From contig NZ_JELR01000001.1 of NCBI RefSeq assembly GCF_000708675.1, positions 1 to 64,000 of the forward strand: DNA of 64,000 nt. The letters run 5' to 3'. The translations under genes were made by a program, and so were the position numbers. Source of the DNA: Microbulbifer sp. HZ11 (GTDB lineage: Bacteria > Pseudomonadota > Gammaproteobacteria > Pseudomonadales > Cellvibrionaceae). Shown piece by piece: positions 48,139 through 58,040 of the stretch. The notes beneath the pieces are model-generated. The model saw nothing but the letters and a program-made list of their open reading frames with translations, did not search any database and was not told the DNA's origin. Positions within the stretch are counted from its first letter, which is position 1; every line of letters begins with the position of its first letter.

Positions 48139-49026
48139 ATGATGAACAAGATTTACCACTACAAACCCAACGGTGAAGTGCCGGAGGGGGAGTCACTGCC
48201 GGAAGGATTGCGCCGCATCGCGTTGGGTGTGGAGTACTGTGGCACCCGACTGCGCGGCTTTCAAAAGCAAAAGCACGACCCCCAGACCGTGCAGGAGACG
48301 CTGGAAAATGCGTTATCTAGAGTGGCGGCTGAGCCCGTCACTCTGGTGTGTGCCGGCCGTACCGACGCAGGGGTACATGCCACCGGCCAGGTGATCCATT
48401 TCGATACCACCGCTGTACGCCCCACCAAGGCGTGGATCCAGGGGGTAAATACCCAGATGCCATTCGATGTGCGGGTGCACTGGGCCACAGAGGTGCCAGC
48501 GCAATTTCATGCGCGTTTTTCCGCGCGTAACCGCACTTACCGCTATCTGATACACAGCGCGCCGACGCGCGCGGCGCAGGCCGCGAGCGAGGTGACCTGG
48601 ACCGAGCGCACACTGGACATTCAGGCGATGCGCGAAGGTGCCCAACATCTGATTGGCGAGCACGATTTCAGTAGTTTTCGTGCGGCTCAGTGCCAGGCGA
48701 AATCCCCGGTGCGGCGGCTTACCCGGCTGGATATTGGCCGGGTAGGGCAGTTGATTGTATTGGAGGTGAGTGCCACGGCGTTTCTGCACCACATGGTGCG
48801 CAATATTACCGGGGTATTGATGGCGGTCGGGCGCGGCGATCGCGCGCCAGGGTGGGTGAGCGAGGTGCTTGCCGCGCGAGATCGCACTGCTGCCGGTGTC
48901 ACCGCCGCACCCCACGGTCTGTATCTGGTCGACGTACAGTACCCGTCGGAATTTTCACTTCCGGCCATGCCACCTGGTCCGCTGTTGGTACCGCAACCTT
49001 TGGGTACCATCGGCAGCGCGGAGTAA
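48139..49026 (+). CDS. truA: tRNA pseudouridine(38-40) synthase
   Basis: Modifies the anticodon stem-loop of tRNAs. The catalytic Asp is in CAGRTDAGVHATGQV. FHARFSARNRTYRY and the C-terminal FLHHMVRNITGVL are conserved. 295 aa. It has an N-terminal tail of about 25 residues before the usual RIALGVEY start, and a short extra C-terminus. Confidence 0.96.
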   Translation: MMNKIYHYKPNGEVPEGESLPEGLRRIALGVEYCGTRLRGFQKQKHDPQTVQETLENALSRVAAEPVTLVCAGRTDAGVHATGQVIHFDTTAVRPTKAWIQGVNTQMPFDVRVHWATEVPAQFHARFSARNRTYRYLIHSAPTRAAQAASEVTWTERTLDIQAMREGAQHLIGEHDFSSFRAAQCQAKSPVRRLTRLDIGRVGQLIVLEVSATAFLHHMVRNITGVLMAVGRGDRAPGWVSEVLAARDRTAAGVTAAPHGLYLVDVQYPSEFSLPAMPPGPLLVPQPLGTIGSAE

Positions 49027-49193
49027 TCCTGGCGAACGGGAGGGAGCACTGACCTGCGCGTTTCGTCGCGCCCGCCGATCTGCTAGTATCGCCTGCTCTC
49101 CAAATTCTTATGCTGCCAGCGTCCGGGAAGTTCGACGTATCGCGTCGGTCTGGCGGTACAGGTGTGTCATTCCACACAGACGATTAATGGATT

Positions 49194-49847
49194 ATGCGCG
49201 TAAAGATCTGCGGAATTACCAGTGTCGAAGACGCTCGCCTGGCGGTGGATGCCGGTGCGGACGCGTTGGGGCTGGTGTTCTATCCGCCTAGCCCCCGCCA
49301 TGTAACCGCTGAACGTGCGGCAGAAATTGCCAGTGCGGTATCTCCGTTTGCGGTACTGACCGGTCTGTTCGTGGATGCGCATCCGCAGGACGTGGAAGAT
49401 ATCCTGAAACTGGTGCCGCTGAATTTGCTGCAATTTCACGGCGATGAGAACGCGCCCTATTGCCGTCAGTTCCACCGCCCGTACATGAAGGCCCTGCGCA
49501 TGAAGCCCGGACTGGATCCGGTGGAAGCCATGGCCGCCTATCCCGATGCCCGTGGCATCCTGCTGGATGCCTATCGCAAGGGAGTCCCCGGTGGTACCGG
49601 AGACACTTTTGACTGGCAGCGCGTACCGCAGGGCAGTGACCGCCACATCATTCTGGCCGGTGGCCTCAACCTCGAGAATGTGGCCGAGGCCATTGCTGCG
49701 GCGAACCCTCACGGTGTGGATGTCAGCGGCGGTGTGGAAGCCGCCCCGGGCCGCAAAGATCCCCATAAAGTGCGCGCATTTATTCGTGCCGCCCGTAACG
49801 CCGCAGGCAGCGGCGCGCGCAGTAACGCATTGACCCAAGGAGTTTGA
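49194..49847 (+). CDS. trpF: Phosphoribosylanthranilate isomerase
   Basis: TIM-barrel enzyme of tryptophan synthesis, 217 aa. KICGITSVEDARLAVDAGADALGLVF is the N-terminal signature (catalytic Cys), with Asp in LLDAYRKGVPGGTGDTFDW and a GGVEAAPGRKD phosphate site. Its stop is 3 bp before the trpB start, giving a trpFBA operon. The other trp genes are not in the window. Confidence 0.97.
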   Translation: MRVKICGITSVEDARLAVDAGADALGLVFYPPSPRHVTAERAAEIASAVSPFAVLTGLFVDAHPQDVEDILKLVPLNLLQFHGDENAPYCRQFHRPYMKALRMKPGLDPVEAMAAYPDARGILLDAYRKGVPGGTGDTFDWQRVPQGSDRHIILAGGLNLENVAEAIAAANPHGVDVSGGVEAAPGRKDPHKVRAFIRAARNAAGSGARSNALTQGV

Positions 49848-49850
49848 GCA

Positions 49851-51071
49851 GTGACTAAACCCAGTTCGCCCATCGATTTCGGGGCCTATCCGGATGCCCG
49901 CGGGCATTTCGGCGAGTTCGGTGGACGCTTCGTCTCCGAGACCCTGATCAGTGCCCTCGATGAACTGCAGGAAATGTACCAGCGGCTGAAAAACGACGCG
50001 GATTTCCAGGCAGCCTTCGACTATGACCTGGCCCACTATGTGGGACGCCCTTCGCCGCTTTATCTGGCGGAGCGGCTGACGGAATCCGCGGGCGGGGCAA
50101 AAATCTGGCTCAAGCGGGAAGATCTGAACCATACCGGCGCACACAAGGTGAACAACACCGTGGGCCAGGCGCTGCTGGCCAAGCACAGTGGCAAAAAACG
50201 CGTAATTGCGGAAACCGGGGCAGGCCAACACGGTGTGGCCACAGCGACCGTTGCCGCGCGCCTGGGCCTGAAATGCGCGGTGTACATGGGTGCGGAAGAC
50301 GTCAAACGTCAGTCCCCCAATGTGTACCGCATGAAGTTGCTGGGGGCGGAAGTGATCCCGGTAGAGTCCGGTTCCAAGACCCTGAAAGACGCCATGAACG
50401 AAGCCATGCGCGACTGGGTGACCAATGTAGACGATACCTTCTACATTATCGGCACCGTGGCCGGCCCGCATCCGTACCCGCAGCTGGTGCGCGACTTCAA
50501 TTCCATCATCGGCCGCGAAGCGCGCCGTCAGAGCCTGGAGCAGTTTGGCCAGTTGCCCGACGCACTGGTTGCCTGCGTCGGCGGCGGCTCCAACGCCATC
50601 GGCCTGTTCCACCCGTTCCTCGGTGACGAGTCCGTGAAAATGTACGGCGTTGAGGCCGGCGGCGACGGCCTGGAAACCGGCCGCCATGCAGCACCGCTGA
50701 ATGACGGCGTACCCGGTATTCTGCACGGCAACCGCACCTACCTGATGGAAGATGAGGACGGTCAGATCATTGAGACGCACTCGGTGTCAGCCGGTCTCGA
50801 TTATCCGGGTGTGGGCCCCGAGCACGCCTGGTTGCACGATATTGGTCGTGTGGATTATGTCACTGCCAATGACGATGAAGCGCTGACTGCGTTCCGCACC
50901 CTGACCCGTAAGGAAGGCATCATTCCTGCACTGGAATCCAGTCACGCGGTGGCATACGGCCTCAAGCTCGCGGCCACCATGCGCCCGGATCAGAATATTG
51001 TGGTGAACCTGTCCGGTCGTGGTGACAAGGATATTTTCACCGTAGCCGCCATCGACGGCATCGAAGTGTAA
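49851..51071 (+). CDS. trpB: Tryptophan synthase beta chain
   Basis: PLP enzyme joining indole and serine. GTG start with AAGGAG before it. The PLP lysine is in [31 protein letters not shown] binds the phosphate; the [13 protein letters not shown] and ESSHAVAY segments are conserved. 406 aa. Confidence 0.98.
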   Translation: MTKPSSPIDFGAYPDARGHFGEFGGRFVSETLISALDELQEMYQRLKNDADFQAAFDYDLAHYVGRPSPLYLAERLTESAGGAKIWLKREDLNHTGAHKVNNTVGQALLAKHSGKKRVIAETGAGQHGVATATVAARLGLKCAVYMGAEDVKRQSPNVYRMKLLGAEVIPVESGSKTLKDAMNEAMRDWVTNVDDTFYIIGTVAGPHPYPQLVRDFNSIIGREARRQSLEQFGQLPDALVACVGGGSNAIGLFHPFLGDESVKMYGVEAGGDGLETGRHAAPLNDGVPGILHGNRTYLMEDEDGQIIETHSVSAGLDYPGVGPEHAWLHDIGRVDYVTANDDEALTAFRTLTRKEGIIPALESSHAVAYGLKLAATMRPDQNIVVNLSGRGDKDIFTVAAIDGIEV

Positions 51072-51079
51072 GGAGCGGG

Positions 51080-51895
51080 ATGGTGAGCGAACTGAATAAT
51101 CGAATTGATCGCCGATTCGCCAAATTGCGCAGTGAAGGGCGCAAAGCGCTGGTGACTTATATCGTTGCCGGTGACGGTGGTCTGGAAAACACCGTGGAGC
51201 TGATGCACCAGCTGGTAGCCAGCGGCTCCGACCTGATTGAGCTGGGCGTACCGTTTTCCGACCCGATGGCGGAAGGGCCGGTAATCCAGAAGGGGCACGA
51301 GCGCGCGCTGGAGCAGAAGGCTTCTCTGCGCAAATGCCTGGAATTGCTGAAGGAGTTCCGCAGCAGGGATGAGGAGACGCCGGTCATTCTGATGGGGTAC
51401 GCCAACCCTATCGAGAAAATGGGCGCGGAAGCCTTTGCCGATGCGTTGAAGGAAGCCGGTGGTGATGGCGCCCTGACGGTGGACCTGCCGGCGGAAGAGG
51501 CTGGCCCGCTGAACGATCTGTTGAATGCCCGCGAGTTGCGCAACATTTTCCTGTTGACCCCCACCACCAGCGACGAGCGCATTGCACAGATCACTAAGCT
51601 GGCCAGTGGCTTTGTCTACTATGTATCCCTGAAGGGCGTCACTGGCGCGGGCCACCTGGATCTGGATTCCGTGCGCGATAACCTCGCACGCATCCGCTGT
51701 CATACGAATCTGCCTCTGTGTGTGGGCTTCGGCATCAAAGACGGTGCTTCCGCGAAAGCGGTGAGTGCGGACGGCGACGGTGCGGTGGTGGGCAGTGTGC
51801 TGGTTGCCGCGGTGGGCGACTCCGCCGATGGTGCTGCAGCCAAGGACCGCATTGGCGGTATCGTAGCGGAGATGCGTTCCGCCCTCGACGGCTGA
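51080..51895 (+). CDS. trpA: Tryptophan synthase alpha chain
   Basis: Cleaves indole-3-glycerol phosphate. The catalytic Glu lies in ASGSDLIELGVPFSDPMAEGPVIQ and the Asp in DGALTVDLPAEE. 271 aa. A near-ideal AAGGAGCGGG site precedes the ATG, 8 bp after trpB. Confidence 0.97.
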   Translation: MVSELNNRIDRRFAKLRSEGRKALVTYIVAGDGGLENTVELMHQLVASGSDLIELGVPFSDPMAEGPVIQKGHERALEQKASLRKCLELLKEFRSRDEETPVILMGYANPIEKMGAEAFADALKEAGGDGALTVDLPAEEAGPLNDLLNARELRNIFLLTPTTSDERIAQITKLASGFVYYVSLKGVTGAGHLDLDSVRDNLARIRCHTNLPLCVGFGIKDGASAKAVSADGDGAVVGSVLVAAVGDSADGAAAKDRIGGIVAEMRSALDG

Positions 51896-52159
51896 GCGTG
51901 CTCATCCGGCGATAAATCAAGCGCCAGCTGGCACGCAATGCTTTTTGGCCAGAAAGCCCGATTTTGCGGCTTATCTGGCCAAGTGCAATTTTTTTGAAAG
52001 TGGTTTAATTCGCGGTTTTAGAATTGCCGGTCATATAGGCTGGGCCCGGGAAATAGCGGGGTTCCCTGTTAAATTGGGAGCTTTGCCGGCAGTACACGAA
52101 TTCAGGGCGCTTCGGGTTGGCCGTGGTGCTTAATGGCAAGCATTGGATTTGGTAACAGA

Positions 52160-53014
52160 ATGAGCTGGTTAGAAAAAATTGTTCCGTCTGTGATTCGCAC
52201 TGAGCGCCGCACTGGCGCCAGCAAGGTGCCGGAAGGTGTGTGGAAGAAGTGCGTCAAGTGCGATTCTACTTTGTACCTGCCGGAGCTGGAGCGCAATCTG
52301 GATGTATGTCCGAAGTGCGAACACCACTTCCGTATTGGCGCCCGCCGCCGTCTGGATATGTTTCTCGATGCGGAGCATCGCGAGGAGCTGGCGACGGATG
52401 TGGAGCCGGTGGATCGTCTGAAGTTCAAAGACGTGAAGAAGTACAAGGACCGTCTGACCCAGGCGCAGAAGGCGACCGGCGAGAAAGATGCGCTGGTGGC
52501 GATGCAGGGTTTGCTGGAGGGCAAGCCGGTAGTTGCGGTGGCATTTGAGTTCGCCTTCCACGGTGGATCCATGGGCTACGTGGTGGGTGAGAAGTTCACT
52601 CGTGCGGCCCAGCGCGCGCTGGAAGAAAATATTCCGCTGGTCTGTTTTTCGGCCACCGGTGGTGCGCGGATGCAGGAGGCGTTGATCTCGCTGATGCAGA
52701 TGGCGAAGACTTCTGCGGTGCTGGAAAAGCTGCGTATGGCGGGTGTGCCTTACATTTCGATCATGACGGATCCGGTGTACGGTGGTGTTTCTGCTTCTCT
52801 GGCGTTGCTGGGGGATATCAATGCGGCGGAGCCGGGTGCGCGTGCGGGTTTTGCCGGGCCGAATATCATTGAGCAGACCATTCGTCAGAAACTGCCGAAA
52901 GGTTTCCAGCGCGCGGAGTTCCTGCTGGAGCACGGTGCGATCGATATGATTATTCCGCGCAAAGACATGCGGAATACGGTTAGCCGGATTCTGGGCAAGC
53001 TATCCAACAACTGA
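52160..53014 (+). CDS. accD: Acetyl-CoA carboxylase carboxyltransferase subunit beta
   Basis: First step of fatty-acid synthesis with AccA. The N-terminal zinc ribbon is Cys-x2-Cys (KKCVKCD) and Cys-x2-Cys (VCPKCEHHF), followed by the carboxyltransferase domain ([24 protein letters not shown]). The start at 52160 ([10 protein letters not shown]) is the usual family N-terminus; 284 aa. The 264-bp gap after trpA holds nothing recognisable. Confidence 0.97.
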   Translation: MSWLEKIVPSVIRTERRTGASKVPEGVWKKCVKCDSTLYLPELERNLDVCPKCEHHFRIGARRRLDMFLDAEHREELATDVEPVDRLKFKDVKKYKDRLTQAQKATGEKDALVAMQGLLEGKPVVAVAFEFAFHGGSMGYVVGEKFTRAAQRALEENIPLVCFSATGGARMQEALISLMQMAKTSAVLEKLRMAGVPYISIMTDPVYGGVSASLALLGDINAAEPGARAGFAGPNIIEQTIRQKLPKGFQRAEFLLEHGAIDMIIPRKDMRNTVSRILGKLSNN

Positions 53015-53055
53015 TTTTTCCTAGGTCCCGCGCTGATCAAACTCAGTGGCGGGAC

Positions 53056-53159
53056 CGCTGCCGGGTGGGCCTTTGTGAGACACGCCGTGAACCCATCCCT
53101 GGGGGCTCTGCGAAAACATCCATGTTTTCGAAGGTCTCACAAAGGCCCACCCGGCAGCG
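53056..53159 (+). repeat. Long-arm palindromic element R2
   Basis: Perfect 25-bp arms (53056-53080 and 53135-53159) beginning with CGCTGCCGGG and ending GAGA. The core CACGCCGTGAACCCATCC continues with CTGGGGGCTC and an 8-bp inner hairpin CGAAAACA-TCCA-TGTTTTCG. It is the shortest and cleanest of four copies, between accD and folC. Confidence 0.85.
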
Positions 53160-53254
53160 CTCCCTTCGCTTCGGCTTCTTCACTTCGAATCAACTCCCTC
53201 TAGTTGTTCTTCCTAGCTAAAATCTTTTCACCTGACCAAATCACCGGTGACCTA

Positions 53255-54517
53255 ATGCGCGACCTTCAATCTTGGCTCTCTCGCCTGGAAAAACTCCACC
53301 CCACAGAAATTGAACTCGGCCTGGAGCGTGTGTCCTCCGTTGCGCGTGTGCTGGGTGTGGAAACGCCGGCGCGCCGGGTGATTACCGTGGGTGGCACCAA
53401 CGGCAAGGGGAGTTGTGTGCGCACCATGGAGGCACTGTTGCGCGCCGGGGATCACACCGTGGGCGCCTACAGTTCGCCACATTTGCTTCGCTTCAACGAG
53501 CGTATTCGCATCGACGGCGAGGAGGTTGCGGACGAGCAATTGATCGCGGCATTTGAGGCGGTGGATCAGGCCCGTGGGGATGTGAGCCTTACGTATTTCG
53601 AGTTCACCACGCTGGCGGCGTTCTGGCTGTTCAAGCAGGCAGGGGTCGACTTTGCCTTGCTGGAGGTGGGGCTGGGTGGTCGCCTGGATGCGGTCAACAT
53701 CGTCGATCCGGATATTTCGATCATTACCAGTGTGGCGGTGGATCACGAGGCCTGGTTGGGGAGTGACCGGGAGGTGATTGGCCGGGAGAAGGCGGGGATT
53801 TTGCGTGCGGGTAAGACATTTGTGTGTGCGGACCCGCAGCCGCCGGCTTCGGTCATTGATATTTCCGGCAAGCTTGGCTGTGAGAGCTTTTTTATTGGAC
53901 ATGAGTTTTCCCTGCGCGATGGGGAGTATGCGTTGCAGGCGGAGCCGGCGTTGCGTTTTGGTGTGCCGGAACTGCAGTTGCCGCCGGCCAGTGTGGCGGC
54001 GGCGGTGACGGCGTTGGCGATCGCGGGTGAGTTACCGGGGGCGGAGCAGGTGTGCGAGGTGTTGGAAACACTGCGGATGCCGGGGCGTTGTCAGGCGGTG
54101 CACTGGCAGGATCGCAATCTGTTGCTGGATGTGGGACACAACCCGGCGGCGGCTGGATATCTGGCGGATTGGCTGGAGCGTCATCCGGTGTCTGGGCGCA
54201 CGGTGGCACTGGTGGCGGTGATGGCGGACAAGAATCTGGGTGGATTGGTTGAACCGCTAAAAGACACTGTGGATTACTGGTTTCCGGCACTGTTGCCGGA
54301 CAACCCGCGCGCGGCGGGTGCGCAGCAGATTCTGCAGGGGCTCGCTGCCGTGGGAGTTGCCGGGGAGCGGGTTTCCGATCGCTGCGCGCCGGTGGCGGAA
54401 CAGTTGCCGGTGGCATTGGGAGCAATAGGTGAAGCAGACAGGTTGCTTGTCTTTGGTTCTTTCTTTACCGTTGCGGAGGTATTGTCGGAAATAGAGCGGC
54501 TCGGTGGAGCCCGATAG
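53255..54517 (+). CDS. folC: Bifunctional folylpolyglutamate / dihydrofolate synthase
   Basis: ATP-dependent glutamate ligase of folate metabolism, 420 aa. The P-loop is VGGTNGKGSCVRTMEALL; LLEVGLGGRLDAVNIVDPDI and DVGHNPAAAGYLADWL are conserved. The start at 53255 (MRDLQSWLSRLEKLHP) fits the family. Downstream genes continue in the same direction. Confidence 0.96.
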   Translation: MRDLQSWLSRLEKLHPTEIELGLERVSSVARVLGVETPARRVITVGGTNGKGSCVRTMEALLRAGDHTVGAYSSPHLLRFNERIRIDGEEVADEQLIAAFEAVDQARGDVSLTYFEFTTLAAFWLFKQAGVDFALLEVGLGGRLDAVNIVDPDISIITSVAVDHEAWLGSDREVIGREKAGILRAGKTFVCADPQPPASVIDISGKLGCESFFIGHEFSLRDGEYALQAEPALRFGVPELQLPPASVAAAVTALAIAGELPGAEQVCEVLETLRMPGRCQAVHWQDRNLLLDVGHNPAAAGYLADWLERHPVSGRTVALVAVMADKNLGGLVEPLKDTVDYWFPALLPDNPRAAGAQQILQGLAAVGVAGERVSDRCAPVAEQLPVALGAIGEADRLLVFGSFFTVAEVLSEIERLGGAR

Positions 54518-54557
54518 TTCTTCTATAGCCCCTCCAACAGCCCAAGAGAGCAGACAC

Positions 54558-55265
54558 ATGGCCGGCCGGGACAGCGATTCCTATTCCAACACGCAACAAC
54601 GCCATGGCGGCACGCCGCGTCGGCTAAACGACGGGGTCAAGCAGCGTATTGTCGGCGCGCTGGTGCTTGCGGCGCTTGCGGTGATTTTCCTGCCGACGCT
54701 GTTCGATCGGGAAGGGGCGCGCTATATCGATGTCACCAGCCAGATTCCGCCCCCCCCCGATATCAAGCCGATCTCCATTGCCGAGCCGCAGCCGGTCGCA
54801 GATATCGAGCCGGCGCCGCCAGTGAATGAGGTATTCCAGCCCGATTTCGTAGAGCAGGCGGGTCCAGCACCGGATCCGGAAGCGGTTTCGCTTGAGCCAG
54901 AGGTGCCTGCCGAGCCGGAACCCGTGACGCATGCTGAACCAGCCCCCGCTGAGCCATCAGCCGCGCAGACCACTGCGCAATTGCAATTGCCGGCAGAGGA
55001 AACCCAGCTGGATGAGCAGGGGTTACCGGAAGGTTGGGTTATTCAGGTGGCGGCCTATAAAGAAGCGACCAGTGCAGACCGTATGCGCACGAAACTGATG
55101 GATGCGGGGTTCCGTGCCTATACCCGCGCCGTGGATACACCCAAGGGGCGTTTTGTGCGGGTATTTGTGGGGCCCAAGTTGAGCAGGGTGGACGCTCAGT
55201 CGGAAAAGCAGAAGCTGGACAAACTACTCAAGACCGAGACCCTGATACTGCGATACCGGGCCTGA
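54558..55265 (+). CDS. dedD: DedD-like SPOR-domain cell-division protein, 235 aa
   Basis: Short basic N-terminus, one membrane helix (IVGALVLAALAVIFLPTLF), a long Pro/Glu/Ala-rich periplasmic linker, and a C-terminal SPOR domain of about 75 residues (GWVIQVAAYKEATSADRMRTKLMDAGFRAY...). SPOR domains bind denuded septal peptidoglycan. The start ATG 54558 has AGAGAG before it; a GTG at 54504 inside the folC end is an alternative. The folC-dedD-cvpA-purF order is conserved. Confidence 0.9.
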   Translation: MAGRDSDSYSNTQQRHGGTPRRLNDGVKQRIVGALVLAALAVIFLPTLFDREGARYIDVTSQIPPPPDIKPISIAEPQPVADIEPAPPVNEVFQPDFVEQAGPAPDPEAVSLEPEVPAEPEPVTHAEPAPAEPSAAQTTAQLQLPAEETQLDEQGLPEGWVIQVAAYKEATSADRMRTKLMDAGFRAYTRAVDTPKGRFVRVFVGPKLSRVDAQSEKQKLDKLLKTETLILRYRA

Positions 55266-55432
55266 TACCACCCGCTGATGCGTGACCTTACCATGCACTC
55301 CTTTTGCCGGGTCTTTTCCAGTACCTGTCAGTGAATTCGGCCAATGGATTTGGTGAACTGCTTCACTGGTCCCGGTCGGTAAGTTAGAATGCGCGCTCTT
55401 CGCGGCAGCCGCCGCGTAGCAGGTAGGGTTGA

Positions 55433-55930
55433 ATGAACTGGGCTGACTGGACCATTCTGGCAATCGTCGCCATCTCCACGCTGATCGGCTTGAGCCGAGG
55501 CTTCGTGCGCGAAGTACTGTCGCTGCTCACCTGGGTGGCGGCATTCGTAGTGGCGATGATGTTTCGCGACCAGCTGGCGCCATTGCTCTCCAACCTCGTC
55601 GATACGCCTTCACTACAGGCCATTGCCGCCTTTTCCATACTGTTCATCTTTACCCTGCTGGCAGGAGCCGGCCTGAATATGACTCTGTCTGCGTTCGTAG
55701 AGGCTACCGGCCTGTCGGGCACTGACCGGGTGTTGGGTATGGTGTTTGGTCTGTTTCGCGGCTGCATCATCGTGATGGCGTTGCTGATCTTTGCTCCGGC
55801 GCTGGCGCCGGTGGATCAGGACGGCTGGTGGCAGCAATCGACGTTCATACCGCATTTTCTCGAATTTGAGGACCGCGCGCGCGAAGCGGCAGGCGCGATC
55901 AAGGATTTCTTCGCAGGGCAAATTGACTGA
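55433..55930 (+). CDS. cvpA: CvpA-family membrane protein
   Basis: A 165-aa protein with about four membrane helices (residues ~3-20, 25-45, 60-85, 100-120). NWADWTILAIVAISTLIGLSRGFVREVLSLLTWVAAFVVA is the CvpA signature. CvpA proteins are linked to envelope stress and colicin V production; the position before purF is conserved. Confidence 0.93.
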   Translation: MNWADWTILAIVAISTLIGLSRGFVREVLSLLTWVAAFVVAMMFRDQLAPLLSNLVDTPSLQAIAAFSILFIFTLLAGAGLNMTLSAFVEATGLSGTDRVLGMVFGLFRGCIIVMALLIFAPALAPVDQDGWWQQSTFIPHFLEFEDRAREAAGAIKDFFAGQID

Positions 55931-55998
55931 TCGATGGGCTGCGGGAGGCGGCGCGGGATCACCATGACCATTTCGAATTGACTGGGGTTATCTGAAGT

Positions 55999-57483
55999 AT
56001 GTGTGGCATCGTTGGAATCGTCGGTAAGAGTGACGTCAATCTGCAGTTGTACGACGCGCTCACTCTGTTGCAGCACCGTGGCCAGGACGCCGCCGGCATC
56101 GTCACCTGTGATGGCGACCGCCTGAATCAGCAAAAGGCCAATGGCCTGGTGCGCGACGTCTTCCGCGCGCGCCATATGCAGCGCCTGACCGGCAACTTCG
56201 GTATCGGTCATGTGCGCTACCCAACCGCCGGAAGCTCCGGCCCGGCACTGGCCCAGCCGTTCTACGTCAACTCCCCCTACGGCATCGCCATGGCCCACAA
56301 TGGCAACCTCACCAACGTCAACGAGGTGAAGGATCAGATCTTCCAGCAGGACCTGCGCCACATTAACACCGATTCCGACTCCGAAGTCCTGCTCAACGTA
56401 TTTGCCCACGAGCTGCACAAGCAGCACAAACTCCAACCCAAAGCCGAAGACATCTTCACCGCCATGCGTGCCGTGCACAAACGTGTACGCGGTGGCTACG
56501 CCTGTGTGGCGATGATTGTTGGCTACGGCGTAGTGGCCTTCCGCGACCCCAACGGCATCCGTCCGCTGGTGTACGGCAAGCGCGAGACCGATAAGGGCAC
56601 CGAATATATGGTGGCCTCGGAATCCGTAGCGCTGGACGTGCTCGGCTACACCCTGGTGCGCGACGTTGCGCCGGGTGAATGTATCTACATCGAGCTGGAC
56701 GGCACTGTGCACTCCGAGCAGTGTGCGGAAAACCCGCAACTGCGTCCGTGTATTTTCGAACACGTATACTTTGCCCGCCCGGACTCCATCATGGACGGCG
56801 TTTCCGTACACAAGGCGCGCCTGCGTCAGGGTGAGCACCTGGCCGAGAAAATCCTGCGTGAGCGCCCGGACCACGATATTGATGTAGTGATCCCGATCCC
56901 GGATTCCTCCCGCTCCGCGGGCCAGATGGTGGCGCACCGTCTGGGCGTGAAATTCCGGGAAGGCATGGTGAAGAACCGCTATATCGGCCGTACCTTTATC
57001 ATGCCGGGTCAGAAGCAGCGTAAAAAGTCTGTTCGCCAGAAGTTGAACCCGATCGAGCTGGAATTCCGCGGTAAGAATGTATTGCTGGTGGACGATTCCA
57101 TCGTGCGCGGGACTACCTGTAAGCAGATCATCCAGATGGCGCGCGATGCGGGTGCCAACAAGGTGTATTTCGCCTCTGCCGCTCCGGCGGTGAAATACCC
57201 GAACGTGTACGGCATCGATATGCCTTCTGCCACCGAGCTGGTTGCCCACAACCGCACCACCGAAGAAGTGTGTGAAGAGATCGGTGCAGACTGGCTGATT
57301 TATCAGGACCTCGATGAGCTGATTGTTTCTTCTGCTGACGGTAATACCGAAATCAAGGAATTCGATTGCGCGGTTTTCGATGGCAAGTACATCACCGGCG
57401 ATGTTACCGAAGAGTACCTGGACAGCCTGCATGCGGCGCGTAACGACAACGCGAAAGGGAAAGGCAACGAGAGTTCGCTGTAA
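55999..57483 (+). CDS. purF: Amidophosphoribosyltransferase
   Basis: First committed step of purine synthesis. Met-Cys start exposes Cys2 as the glutaminase nucleophile ([12 protein letters not shown]). The PRPP loop is [19 protein letters not shown] in the C-terminal domain. 494 aa, full length. Confidence 0.97.
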   Translation: MCGIVGIVGKSDVNLQLYDALTLLQHRGQDAAGIVTCDGDRLNQQKANGLVRDVFRARHMQRLTGNFGIGHVRYPTAGSSGPALAQPFYVNSPYGIAMAHNGNLTNVNEVKDQIFQQDLRHINTDSDSEVLLNVFAHELHKQHKLQPKAEDIFTAMRAVHKRVRGGYACVAMIVGYGVVAFRDPNGIRPLVYGKRETDKGTEYMVASESVALDVLGYTLVRDVAPGECIYIELDGTVHSEQCAENPQLRPCIFEHVYFARPDSIMDGVSVHKARLRQGEHLAEKILRERPDHDIDVVIPIPDSSRSAGQMVAHRLGVKFREGMVKNRYIGRTFIMPGQKQRKKSVRQKLNPIELEFRGKNVLLVDDSIVRGTTCKQIIQMARDAGANKVYFASAAPAVKYPNVYGIDMPSATELVAHNRTTEEVCEEIGADWLIYQDLDELIVSSADGNTEIKEFDCAVFDGKYITGDVTEEYLDSLHAARNDNAKGKGNESSL

Positions 57484-57557
57484 GCTCTAATAAAGCTTTC
57501 TCTTTTTATATTTCGGCCCACCCATCGGTGGGCCGAAGCGTATTTGCCAATCGCTAA

Positions 57558-57669
57558 GGCGCTGATGCCGGGAGTTGTTTGCGAGACCTTCCGCGAGAGG
57601 GACCTCGCGGAAGAGCCCCCATGGATGGGTTCACGGCGTGTCTCGCAAACAACTCCCGGCAGCAGTGCC
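57558..57669 (-). repeat. Long-arm palindromic element R3 (core inverted)
   Basis: 29-bp arms with two mismatches (57558-57586 and 57641-57669), of which the inner 21 bp are perfect. The core lies in reverse orientation relative to R1 and R2. Read on the minus strand it is CACGCCGTGAACCCATCC, ATGGGGGCTC, then hairpin TTCCGCGAG-GTCCCT-CTCGCGGAA (57589-57612). It lies between purF and metZ. Confidence 0.85.
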
Positions 57670-57739
57670 GCCAGTGCACTACCTACGTAGCTCTCCATAC
57701 CGCGGTGGTAAAAAGAGCTTCGTTTTTGCCAGTATTGGC

Positions 57740-57931
57740 GACAGAGCAGCGGGGATCCGTTTTCAAAACCGCTGTGAATACCCGCAAGCGGGCCCGGCCG
57801 CCAATCGCAGATGGGCGTCGTTCGGCTGCGTGCGAAGCAGTGCTTCGCAAACACTTGCCTCACCCATGTAGGCTGCGTCGGCGACGTCCCTGTCGCCGAC
57901 GCTTTTGAAAACGGATCCCCGCTACTCTGTC
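57740..57931 (+). repeat. Long-arm palindromic element R4 (variant core)
   Basis: 29-bp arms with one mismatch (57740-57768 and 57903-57931). The core starts CCGCTGTGAATACC and ends CCATGTAGGCTGCG followed by an 11-bp hairpin (57875-57885 with 57892-57902) whose loop is again GTCCCT. About 80-90 bp of other sequence, with its own small hairpins, interrupts the middle. R3 and R4 fill the 557-bp purF-metZ gap. Confidence 0.8.
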
Positions 57932-58040
57932 TTCGCATTAAATCTATTTACTTCGTAGCTTTGGTGATTCGACCTGCCTAAGTCGCCTTCATGGGTTAAG
58001 ATTACCGGCTCAGCAATTTCTAACCCGGGACGGTTAATCC

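Noticed and set aside
43130-57931. R1-R4 as ordinary Rho-independent terminators
   Set aside because: Arms are far too long, separated by 54-170 bp of conserved structured core, and not followed by T-runs; orientation relative to the upstream gene varies.
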